Below are positions 1 through 10,204 of a stretch of DNA of 64,000 nt, piece after piece; the first letter of the stretch is position 1; every line of letters begins with the position of its first letter. A program made the translations under genes and the position numbers. Origin of the DNA: Scenedesmus sp. ARA3 (lineage: Eukaryota > Chlorophyta > Chlorophyceae > Sphaeropleales > Scenedesmaceae). The stretch spans positions 35,799 through 99,798 of the forward strand of contig RWJK01001206.1 in the NCBI GenBank assembly GCA_004335835.1. The letters are read 5' to 3'. The notes under the pieces are model-generated. The model saw only the letters and a list, made by a program, of their open reading frames with translations, did no database searches and was not told the DNA's origin.

Positions 1-184
1 CGCCCTAGGGTTCATTGGTATCATCATTATGTTGCCATCTTGACGGAGGACGCAAGGGTTGAAAAGATGGAGGGCTGGTGCCTTTTTGCGTCATATTATG
101 TGCCTGGTAGTATTGTACTGCCGTGACAGCATGTTGCAGCTGATGTATGCATACCACAGCTGCCCAAGTTGCCCTTGCCGCCGC

Positions 185-219
<35 letters not shown>

Positions 220-239
220 TGCTGCTGCTGCTGCTGCTT
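185..239 (+). repeat. (CTG)n run before AUX1-like exon 1
   Basis: Interrupted CTG microsatellite ending just before the CAG acceptor of the first visible exon (exon starts at 247). It is sense-strand CTG in an intron. A second run lies at 352-412, right after that exon's donor. Confidence 0.85.
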
Positions 240-246
240 CATGCAG

Positions 247-350
247 GCCTGGGCATTCTGTTCCAGGTGGCTGCAGCATCTGCTGCCGTCTACACGCTGT
301 TTCTGCTGAGTGCGCTGTACCAGGAGTTCAAGCGGCATGCGGTGAGCAAG

Positions 351-413
<63 letters not shown>

Positions 414-1029
414 TGCTCTCCTTCCCACAAGCATCTGACCATGCTTTTGCCCAGCTCCAACTGCACTCATCGCATGGGCGTCAGCGCCTCCATGCAGCCA
501 GCGCAGTTCAAGACCAGCACTTGAAACACATCAAAGACGGCAGCTGCTGCACACATGCGTCTCATTTATGTCTGAACCCATCCACAGCTGCTTCGACTCC
601 CACATGCCTTACCCCTGCTGGTGTTTTGTGTGCCGCAGATCAAGACCAGCACCTGGAACAACAGCAAGGACGGCAGCCGCCGCACACGCGTCACACAGTA
701 CCACTCTGTCATCACCGGTACCACAGGCAGGTGAGATACAGCTGCAGGACGCACGGTACCACCGGCATGTGAAATACAGCTGCAAGACGCACGGTACCAC
801 CGGCAGGTGAAATACAGCTGCAGGACGCACGGTAACACCGGCAGGTGAAATACAGCTGCAGGACGCACACAGACATCGCGGCACATGCTGTGGCAGTCTA
901 GGCACATAATGCAGCACAGCCATGCGGTCATCAGCAGCTGAGCTGGATTCTCATGTTGCTGAATTGCAATGCGCCAGCAGCTTGCCAGCGGGCAGCCGCA
1001 GTGCAGCAGGGGTTGCCTGACACACCTGG

Positions 1030-1074
<45 letters not shown>

Positions 1075-2510
1075 AGGCGCTGGCTGGGCGAGTTTGCTCG
1101 TGTTGTGAACATCGTCGAGCTGCTGGGTCTGAGTGTGGCGCAGATCATTGCCAGCGCCTCCAATTTCTACAGCCTGGGCACAGGCCTGGCCAAGAGGTGA
1201 GCAAGCACAAACATACACTTCATGTGCTGCCAGTGGTGCACGTCGTTTCATGTGGTTGCTAGGCATCACTCTTATAAAGCCTGGGCATGCGGCTACCCAA
1301 GAGGTGTGCAGCCAACCTCTGCACACGACTTCCAGCTCACCTCCATTTGCAGGAACTACTTGAAGTTATCACCACCTACCGCACGTCCAAAAAGTTCGTA
1401 GGGATGACATACGATGGATTTGTGTTTGATGTCGCGTGGTGCAGGGACTTCACGTTCGTCTTTGGCGCCATTGCCACGCTCATGACCTTCATCCCAAGCT
1501 TCAGGTAATTTCAAGTAATGCAATCTAGTTCTCGAATGTCAACCCAGCTGCTGGCCGCAACCCTTGTCTTTTGACTTTCGAAATGTGGTAGCGATCCAAG
1601 CAACATCGGCCAACAGTGCTGCGTACTGATAGCCACTCTATGTGATCTTGCAGCAACGCGCTGCTAGGACTGCAAAGAACAGGCTGTTTCTGCATGCACT
1701 ATCATCCTTCAGCAGCTTCAGGTTCAGCATGCACATGTCTTCACGCAAGCACGTGCCTGCCGCAGCAACATGCGTTCTGTTTGGCGCTGCTGCCGATGGT
1801 TGGCATGGTTGGCCCTTCCTGGTACCCTTCTTCAGATGTTATTCCCACATTTCCCCTGCAGAAACATGCGGCTGTTTGCGCTGCTGGCACTGCTTGGAAC
1901 GACTTATACTTCTTGGTACATGATGGGCGAGTCCTGGGCCCATGGACTGGTGCCTGCAGCAGCCAGCAGGCGTCCTATGAGCCTGGAAGACGTGTTTGCA
2001 GGGCTGAGCAACATCCTGTTCACTTTTGGAGGTGCGTGTGGGGCTGTCTTTTTGTTGTTGTGTTATGTTGCAGTGCAGCACGTTGCGCAGGCTGTGTTGA
2101 CGTTGGCAGCGCTGTAGCACGTGCTGAGATGCTGTCTGCTGGGCATGTTGTCTGCTGGGCATGTTGTACCGTGCTGAGGGGGATCCTGGGGCATGATTAG
2201 CACCCTGTTTGATGGGGGAGTTGAGGGCACATGGTCTGGTGCCTGCAGCAGCCAGCAGGCCCCAAATGAGCCTGGAAGACGTGTTTGCAGGGCTGAAGAA
2301 TATCATGTTCACTTTTGGAGGTGCGTGTGGCGCACTTGCTGTTGGATTACAGTGCTTTTGCAGGTTGAGTTGACGTTGGCAGCGCCCTAATGCTGGTCCC
2401 GCTGAAGGTGTGCAGCCTGCAAGATGTGCTCACAGGCCAGACGTTTGTTGCGTCCTTTGATGGATAAAACGGTTTGATGCAGGCGTGGCAGCGCTGCATG
2501 ATTGCCTTGT

Positions 2511-2572
<62 letters not shown>

Positions 2573-2622
2573 NNNNNNNNNNNNNNNNNNNNNNNNNNNN
2601 NNNNNNNNNNNNNNNNNNNNNN

Positions 2623-2677
<55 letters not shown>

Positions 2678-2761
2678 AGGCCATGCATGCTGTTGGAGGT
2701 GCTTGACAGCCAATTGAGACCTGCAAAGTTCTGCAAGGCCTTCCAAACGTTCCAAATCAAG

Positions 2762-2792
<31 letters not shown>

Positions 2793-2794
2793 GG

Positions 2795-2836
<42 letters not shown>

Positions 2837-3640
2837 TGCTGCTGGTGCTGCTGCTGCTGCTGCTGCGGCAGGCCACTGCATGCTGTTGGAGGTGCTTGAC
2901 AGCCAGTTCAGGCCCTCAAAGTTCCCAAAAGCCTTCATGTTTGCGCTGATCTACGTCACAGCAACAATGACAGTGCCGAGTGCGTCTTTCACCTTCCTGG
3001 CATTCCCTGAGCAAGCCACCAAGTATGGTGCGTGATCACCAGTGGCACTTGATCTCCCACGTTGTTTCTCTGACTTCTGAGCGATTTCTGCGCCTGTCAT
3101 TGGCTTTGCCAAAGCGCGAGGTTACGTGTGTAGCCTCCACTTCTGAGTGGTGCTGACAGTGCTGTGGTAGCCGGTTGGCTGGCAGCTGATTAGCGTGTGG
3201 CGCTATGGTGATGCAAAACATGCCTGGCGGGCAGCAGCGACAGCTGCACATTCAGCAGCGCTACCTGGGCACGTAAGACACAGCAGCGTCCCGGCAGGTT
3301 TTTTTGCCAAGCCAAGCTGGGCAGAGGGATTTCAAACAGACACTTGCATGACTCAACACAGCAGCAGCTTCACACTGCAGGCGCGCTAAGTGTGGCAGCT
3401 TCCCGGCAGTAACTGCTCAGTCAAGCTTTCAGCCTGTGCACTTTCACAACTACTGTTTGAGTTCCAAGATTGTTGTATGCTGCTCTTCAGGCAACGCATT
3501 CGCCATTTTCCCTCACAGCCCCGCGAAGGTTGTGGGCATTGTGCTGATGGTGGCACATCAGCTGGTGGCTTACGGGCTGTTCATCCTGCCTGTGTGCATC
3601 ATGTGGGTGGCCACTGCTGGTTCTCAGATGCAGCTGCAGC

Positions 3641-3672
<32 letters not shown>

Positions 3673-4868
3673 TTGGGTGGCATGCTATCTTGTAAGATAG
3701 TTATTGCGTGTTGGTGCTACTGCCCTGCTGGTTTCTGCAGGTGGGAGGAGCCGCTGCGCACTCACTACACTGCTGTAAATGCTACCTGTTCCTTGTCACA
3801 GGTGGGAGAGCTGGTGCACACTCACTACACTGCTGTAAATGCTGCCTGTTCCTTGTCACAGGTGGGAGAAGCTTGTGCACACTCATCACACTGCTGTGAA
3901 TGCTGCCTGTTCCTTGTCACAGGTGGGAGAAGCTGGTGCACACTCACTACACTGCTGTAAATGCTACCTGTTCCTTGTCACAGGTGGGAGGAGCTGGTGC
4001 ACACTCATCACACTGCTGTAAATGCTGCATGTTCGTTGTCACAGGTGGGAGAAGCTGGTGCACACTCACTACAAGCCCCTGTGGATTAAGCTGCCCTCAC
4101 GCCTGCCCGTTGGTGAGCAGTGCTGCTGTATGGCACTGCTGCTGCAGCACGTGTCGCTGTTGCTGCTGGTGCTCAGCAGTGCAGGGCTCCATATGTGTTG
4201 TGCTGCTGACAGTTGCATTGTCACACACTGTTGATGCTGCATTGTCACATCAGGAGTCAGAGGCTGCACAGGTTCATCACAACCAAGCAGAAGCTGGTGC
4301 ATGACAGCTCTGCTAGTCTGTGTGCTGTAGCTCGCGAAACTCTTCATTATCGCCTGATTCTCTCCAGCGTTCAAGCTTGCCAGTAACATATGATGCGCCC
4401 TGCCCAACTGGTGCTGCTGCAGCGCTGTTTGTGTGGTTCATTGCGCTGCTGCTGCCCTTTTTTGGGGTCATCAATGACATCCTGGGCGCATTTACTGTCA
4501 CCTTCGAGACGTAAGTAGGCCTATGTAAAGGCAGCTATATACAGCTGCTTTATTGCTGCTTCGCCAGTGGCAGCCGTCACGCTCATCGCCCTGCAACAGC
4601 ATGAGTCAGACATGGACGTGCGTGTGTGCAAGCGCGCCCCCCTCCTCCCCTGCCATTTTTGCACGCGAGGTGCTTTGCTGCATGCGCGGTGAATGCAAGA
4701 CTTGTGTTGGTGGCTGTAGGGTTGTAGGATCAGTGCGGGTTGGCCAGCTGGCAAGACTGCAGAGCGAAGCAATCGTGCCTCTGGCTGCACAAGTGCACGT
4801 TTACATATGTGGATGCATGCTAGCTTGCGCCTCCAATTACGCAAAGCTGGCTGTAATCAACACATCTG

Positions 4869-4904
<36 letters not shown>

Positions 4905-5735
4905 ATGCTACTGCATCCTTGCTGCTGCTGCAGCTACATCATTCCCTGCCTGGCATTCAACCTGTACTACCAGGGCCACCTGCAGCGACAGGCCAGGGCC
5001 CTATTCAAGCCACCCAGGTCAGTGCTGCAGTTATCTGCAGGCGATTGTTTGATCATGTGTCACCTGATGTAACATGATGCATCAAACCACCTGCACTGCC
5101 AGGGCCACCTGCAGCGACAGGCAAGGGCCCTCTTCAAGCCACCCAGGTCAGTGCTGCAGTTATCTGCAGGCAATTGTTTGATCATGCATCACCTGTTGTA
5201 ACATGATGCATCAAACCACCTGCACTGCCAGGGCCACCTGCAGCGACAGGCGAGGGCCCTCTTCAAGCCACCCAGGTCAGTGCTGCAGTTATCTGCAGGC
5301 GATTGTTTGATCATGCACCACCTGTTGTAACATGATGCATCCAAGCCACCTGCACTGCCAGGGGTACTTGAGGCAGCAGGCCAGGGCCCTCTTCAAGCCA
5401 CCCAGGTCAGTGCTGCAGTTATCTGCAGGCGATTGTTTGATCACGTACCACCTGATGTAACATGATGCATCCAAGCCACCTGCACTGCCAGGGGTACTTG
5501 AGGCAGCAGGCAAGGGCCCTCGTTAAGCCATCTAGATGGGCTGCTGCAGCCATTTCCGTATGGGCTGGACAGGCGTGCTCACAGCTACATCCTGGTGGTT
5601 GTTACTGTCACTGCTGCCCCATCCTGCTGCTGCCACTTTACTGATGCTGCCACTGCAGGTTATTGGGCTGCAATGGCGCGTCCATCTTCACCATCAACCA
5701 TACTGCTGCCAACTCACAATTGCTGCTGCTGGTGG

Positions 5736-5774
<39 letters not shown>

Positions 5775-6150
5775 AGGCTGTTGGTCTGGACTGGTGTTGT
5801 TACAATTGACTACATCCTCATTGCTGTCACCCATGCTGCGCCAACTCCTGCTGTCGCCATTACTACTGCTGCTGTCCTCACAGGCTGTTGAGCTGTACCG
5901 GTGTCTTCACCTTGACCTACATCCTCGTTGCTGTCACTGCCGTGGCCAACTTGTGCATGTTTGCTGCCGTGTCTCTGACTGCTGCTGTCTTCACAGGCTG
6001 TTGGGCTGGACCGGTGTCTTCACAGTGAACTACATCCTCGTTGCATTCACTGCCGTGGCAGGGCGTGGCTTTGGCGGCTATGCCAGCGTGGTGTCACTGA
6101 TTGACAGCATCGGCAAGTTTGGCGTGTTTGCCAAGTGCTACAACTGCTGA
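247..6150 (+). CDS. AUX1/LAX-like auxin/amino acid permease, 5'-partial, 11 exons
   Basis: Proton-coupled permease of the AAAP family, resembling land-plant AUX1/LAX auxin influx carriers; it would act in the plasma membrane. Exons that keep frame: 247-341, 639-730, 1077-1196, 1445-1504, 1862-2031, 2872-3027, 3491-3602, 4045-4112, 4423-4510, 4934-5017, 5997-6150 (TGA), giving 398 codons. Family-typical stretches appear in order: IIASASNFYSLGTGLAK, MTFIPSFR, LLGTTYTSWYM, NILFTFGGH, a CIMWEKLV block at the exon 7/8 junction, LLLPFFGVIND, YIIPCLAFNLYYQGH, and the C-terminal GWTGVF...GGYAS...KFGVFAKCYNC, close to the plant GLFAKCYQC ending. Plant AUX1 is about 485 aa, so the first transmembrane part is missing upstream. 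Exons 2, 5, 6, 8, 10 and 11 each have tandem partial copies in neighbouring introns. Family assignment is strong; the substrate (auxin or another amino acid-like molecule) is inference. Confidence 0.85.
718..869 (+). repeat. 38-bp tandem repeat, 4 copies, carrying an exon 2 donor
   Basis: Four copies of a 38-bp unit starting GGTACCACCGGCAGGTGA with 1-3 changes between copies. The first copy spans the end of AUX1-like exon 2 (730) and its GTGAG donor; most later copies also carry CAG|GTGA, so several possible 5' splice sites lie in a row. Confidence 0.85.
1030..1076 (+). repeat. (CTG)n run fused to a 3' splice acceptor
   Basis: About 14 CTG units run directly into CTGCAG, the acceptor of AUX1-like exon 3 (starts 1077). 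No ordinary pyrimidine tract separates them. Confidence 0.85.
2221..2325 (+). repeat. Partial copy of AUX1-like exon 5 with its donor
   Basis: Near copy of the second half of exon 5 (about 1932-2037), including the stretch encoding SLEDVFAGL..NI.FTFGG and the GTGCGTGTGG donor context. The 5' part is degraded, so it is probably not used; the copy at 1862-2031 keeps frame with both neighbours. Confidence 0.75.
2514..2870 (+). repeat. Two large CTG arrays flanking a partial exon 6 copy
   Basis: A CTG array (2514-2681, interrupted by the 50-N gap) runs into a CAG, then a partial copy of the exon 6 start (2680 to about 2760: GHACCWRCL frame with decay), then a second CTG array (2761-2870) leading to the functional acceptor of exon 6 (2872). 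Array plus exon start therefore look duplicated as a unit. Confidence 0.75.
2573..2622. other. Assembly gap, 50 N
   Basis: Exactly 50 N inside a CTG array: a placeholder gap, so the repeat length is unknown. Confidence 0.99.
3741..4104 (+). repeat. 61-bp tandem array, 6 copies, of the exon 8 acceptor and exon start
   Basis: Copies begin at 3741, 3802, 3862, 3923, 3984 and 4045. Each starts with GTGGGAG just after a CAG acceptor, encodes the beginning of exon 8 (WEKLVHTHY), then five of them break off into a short spacer ending TTGTCACAG. Only the last copy (4045-4112) continues into the rest of the exon and keeps frame with exon 7, which ends at 3602 on a GTGGGT donor. Confidence 0.9.
5018..5530 (+). 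repeat. About 130-bp tandem copies of the exon 10 tail and donor
   Basis: After exon 10 (4934-5017), four further copies of its last about 45 bases (GGGCCACCTGCAGCGACAGG...), its GTCAGTGC donor and intron start follow at a 129-130 bp spacing (copies near 5102, 5231, 5361, 5491). The last two share a GGGGTACTTGAGGCAGCAGG variant, so a later duplication copied a mutated unit. Confidence 0.9.
5540..5996 (+). repeat. Four decayed copies of the exon 11 start
   Basis: Sequences near 5556, 5658, 5774 and 5882 repeat the start of the last AUX1-like exon (GGCTGTTGGGCTGGAC.GG.GT, then a TACATCCTCGTTG-like stretch), each after a CAG. Only the copy from 5997 reads through to the stop. A CTG array (about 5720-5775) precedes the third copy. 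Confidence 0.75.
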
Positions 6151-6180
6151 AGCTGAGTGCTTGTGCGTGAGGAGGTACGT

Positions 6181-6185
6181 TGTAA
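6181..6185 (+). terminator. TGTAA poly(A) signal candidate after the AUX1-like gene
   Basis: TGTAA lies 31 bases after the stop. Other TGTAA motifs occur near 7320 and 7329, so the real 3' end could be up to 1.2 kb further on. Confidence 0.35.
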
Positions 6186-9100
6186 CGGTTTCAAGTAGGG
6201 ACTGCACTTTGAGAAAGCATCGATGAAATGTGTTGAAAGTTAAAGTTACTCAGCTATTGTCAGACGCGTGTGAAATTGCCTGTTGCATCTTTGGAGTTGT
6301 TTGTTAGCATGTGGTGGCGCTAAGAGTTGTTGTCAGGTCGTCGCCGTTGAAACTTTGAGTTCACCGCTTCTGCATTGCTATCGACAGATTGCATTCCGTC
6401 CAATGAATCTACTGCACCTGCAGTGCGTGCACAGTTGCTAACTGTGCCGCTCTGGTGCACTGCCTGCTGCGCACCTTGTGTACACACTTCTTGCATGGCA
6501 GTCAGAAGGGGGTCTGGGCCCGCAAACTTTCTGTCACAAGAAGCTGCCGTTATACAACTGGCCTCTTCAGAGACAGTGCAGTTTGGTTTTCTTCGAGGCA
6601 TGTGTCAGGGCGCAGCTCCCTATCGACAATTGTTGTACTGCATGTGTACCAGGAGCTTGCTTGCAAAGGCACCTGCGGATGTCTGGCAGTGCTGAGCTGT
6701 GAGTGCCGACCATGTTTGAACTGCTGCTGCTGCTGCTGCTGATGCTGCTGCTGCTGCGCATTGCACTGTGCACTTTTGCCATTTGCTATGCTCAGTTACG
6801 GCCGCATGTTTGGGACTGTCACAGTGCAGGTGTGTCTGAAGTGGCGCAGCAAGTGGATTGCTGTATTCTATACATGCCAGATCAATGAAGCCAACAGCTG
6901 CAGATGCCCTGCACATCTGTATGCAGATGGGCTTCTTGTTGGCTCTTGGTCAGATTGTACAAGATTTTGCATTCTTATATGGGTGGCGCATCACAAACAG
7001 AAAGGAAAGTATAAGCATGCAGGGGCCGCTGCTATGAGAGAGGATAGTTACATGTGGGTTCTGGCACCATCTTGGATGGCTATGCATGCATTCATGTGTT
7101 GCTCATAGTGACGTCATCAGGGGTCAATCAGGTAAATATGACAGACAGCCTTGCTGCTTTGGCCGCATTGTCTGGCTGCTACAGCTGCCTAGCCACGCTT
7201 AGGGCTGAAGCGTTGCTATATAGCAGAAATATCTCTCATGCGCATGGCATCTTCTTGGCTTGCTGATAGTGTGAAATGAATTGGAGTGTTGTGTGGAGGT
7301 CGGTGCGACGTAACGTATTGTAATGTATTGTAATGCTTGTGGAAGGTGTGCGGGCGCTTGTGTGCCGTGTGTTCTGCAGTTTGCTGGTCACTGCTGGAAT
7401 ACGCTTGAATGCATGTCAGCGGCAGCATGGCTTGGTGGCATCCTTGTGTTAATACACCTTGATTCAGCAGCACAGCGATTATCAAAATAGGCGAAGAGCG
7501 GAGCACACTGTAGCAACCTTGTTACAACTAACGAATCTGACAATAAACTCGTAACACCCGTGTAACATGACATGCCCTGTATGAAGCGACAGCCGTGCAC
7601 AGCGGCTGTTGCTGTTGCCCGCTTTGCTGCACGCTGTATGCACAGCTTGGGCCGCAGGCAGCCAACACGCACAGTATCATGTTGCAGCCATCAATTAGCT
7701 TTGTATGTTATGCTGTTTCCACACAGAACAGCTTGAGAGGCCTGCCGCTCACAGACCGAGCAAAGCCCCTAGGCAATCAAAGGTACTGCGCTGCAGTAAC
7801 AATCATCTCGAGCCTGCTGCTCACTGCTTTTGTCACCAAACAAATCCGAGCTGTGCAGCTAGTGGAAGCTACAAGATTCAAGGAATGCACAGCTGAAGAT
7901 GCAAAAAATGCAACCTGCTTCCCGAGCGCTTGGCCACCTTCAGATGCACAAGATGCAACCTGCTGCCAGAAATGCTTGGCCACCTTACGAATTGAGGCAA
8001 CCACTGGGAACCAAGCATCCGTCATGCTGCAACGGCTGCCACAGCAGCTGTGTGTGCACGAACTGGGCGAGCCACGTGCAGGGTTGCAGGTAGTAAGATG
8101 ACCGCTTGTCCTTCATGCTGCAATGGAAGTCGCGTGTACACTAAATGCATGCACTAAATGGCCCTTAACATGCCCATGAGCAAGGCACGCGGGCAAGGTT
8201 CATGCACATAACCATCACAACAGCTACTTGCTGCATGGTGCGGCGTGTAAGAATCTTAGATCAGCTTAAAGCCTGACTGACGTAGGCACCACAACACACA
8301 CGTGCCAAACACTGCCCAACAGGCTACAGCTTGTAGCTATACTGCAGTGCTACCAACAAAGCAAGGCAGCGGACATGCCAAGCTCAACAACACCGCCATT
8401 GCTAGAGCTGCTGAGCAGAGTCTCTGCAAAGCAGACCGACGCAATGCAACAAATCAACGTGACACAATCTTTTGCTGACGAGGAAACAGCTGCACAGCGA
8501 ACCATCGTGTTCTGCGGCTGAAACACAAACACAGTGTGGCCATGTGGCCTTGGAGCATGCACGTTTCCACATGCCCTTCCTGTGTGGTGCTAACTGTCTG
8601 TATGTCATGTCATATACTGGGCCTGGGCAGCTGGGATGAACAGCATTCACAAAGCAGACCCACATGCACTTATCCACAACCACCTTGTCTTCATCAAGTA
8701 ACGATTCCAACGCACATAGGAGATCCCTAGTCTTCATGGGCGAACTGGTCTACACCACGCAACGCAGTGCTTCAAACTACCAGCCTTGCAGGGTAAGCTT
8801 GCTAGGCTATGCGTCAAACGCCACGCTGGAACAACCCCCTGATTGGCAACATGATGATGATGACTGGAACAACCCTTCTGCCTGGAGCCTGCCAAGCTAT
8901 TGTCTGCACCCCAACTCCATGTTGCAAACTTTCAACCTCATCTGCAGCACTACCTGCTGGAAAGCAGTGCTGTACAACGGCTTGGTGATGTTCTATTCAC
9001 TGAGGGCTGAGAGTTAGTGACACTGCGTCACACACAAACACTCCAACCCGACTGTTATGCATTGAACTAATAGTGGCGCCACGACCCGCAAACACAGCTG

Positions 9101-9997
9101 CCCTGTAGCCGCAACATCAGCCACATACGGCTGCTCTGTTGTCTGATGCCAGCCCATTGCCAAACAAGTGCAGCACAATGCAGTCACACGACTTTCCATA
9201 GAGCTCTCCACAGCACTGCAGCATCATCACTGCTAGTTATAGGACACTCATTCCAGACAGCATACAGCTAACCATGTACCGCGCACCGCACTTAGGCAGC
9301 TGCGCCAGGCATCTCTCCACAGCACTGCTGCATATCTTTTGCCAGCACTCATTCCTGACCTGTCCCAGCCGGACTGATGCTATGCAATTCTGCTGTCTGC
9401 ATGCTTTGATCCACCGACTCTGCTGCAGTCAGGTGTGCTGCTGTGCGCACACCTTGGTCCGCTGCAGCTGTCGAGTCTGCTGCAGGTGCGTCTGCTGCTG
9501 TGCGCATGTAGTGGTTCAAAGAGCATTCTGAAGTTAGGTCCGCTGCAGTCATGTCCGCTGCATACAAGAGAGAGGCAGCAGGATCAGGCAAGACAGTGTG
9601 GGCAAAGACTGCTCGATTTTTGTGGCTTGATGCGGGTGATAATTTAAAGGTTCTTTACGAAGTGACTTACTTCTGGGTTCTTTAGGAAGTGACTTACTTC
9701 TGGGAGCGCTGGAGGATCGGCGCATCAGCAATGCAGCAAACATTGTGCTGCGGCGACACAGACTGCAACACACCACGCAGGATGCCACAAAAGGAAGCAC
9801 ATGTCAAGCCCATGCCCATCTCTCCGCAGCACACCAATCCTGCGGACTCAAGCTGGCAAGTGTTGCGCTGGGCGTCCTTTTATGTTGCCCTCAGTACCTG
9901 CAAAGTACTGCCAGCTGTGCTGGGCTTGTCTATGCGTGTGGTGCCAAAACATTTCTCGCTTGAGGCATACCAGGTTAAACCCTTGCCACCCTAGTTC
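6186..9997. other. Intergenic, no recognisable gene
   Basis: Lies between the convergent AUX1-like and KCS genes. I read both strands: open frames here are 60-170 codons, low-complexity in composition, and resemble no family I know. It holds a short CTG run (6721-6758), a two-copy repeat near 7910-8000 and the repeat at 9649-9702. Part of it is presumably 3' UTR of the flanking genes. Confidence 0.5.
9649..9702. repeat. 27-bp direct repeat, 2 copies
   Basis: Two adjacent copies of GGTTCTTTA(C/G)GAAGTGACTT plus ACTTCTG differ at a single base. Confidence 0.9.
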
Positions 9998-10171
9998 TTA
10001 GGCAGCCCAAAACTCACCCAGCACAGCGGCTGCATCCTGCTGTCGCTCCTTGTCTCCCGCTGCTGCTGCTGCCGCCTTGTCAGCAGCCATCTCTGCCAGC
10101 AGCGCCTTCAGTTTGCCCTCCATCACGTGCAGATCAGCACACATGGCAGCCATGTCAAAGCCCTGCAGCAT

Positions 10172-10204
<33 letters not shown>

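Noticed and set aside
96..470. Long frames of poly-Gln, poly-Ala, poly-Leu or poly-Cys
   Set aside because: All six frames of a CTG/CAG run stay open, so these frames are produced by the microsatellite and carry no information. The same holds near 2474-2938, 10155-10829, 18681-18929, 26000-26200, 47000-47150 and 50400-50500.
3036..3251. Short minus-strand frames inside AUX1-like introns as nested genes
   Set aside because: All are under 80 codons, without domains, and lie opposite or between supported exons.
3741..4104. Regularly spaced repeats resembling a CRISPR array
   Set aside because: Units are contiguous 61-bp tandem copies with the same spacer each time and encode an exon start of the AUX1-like gene; the genome is eukaryotic.
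7595..8101. 168-codon plus-strand frame in the 3.8-kb spacer
   Set aside because: No recognisable domain, contains a two-copy DNA repeat, no supporting splice structure or neighbours.
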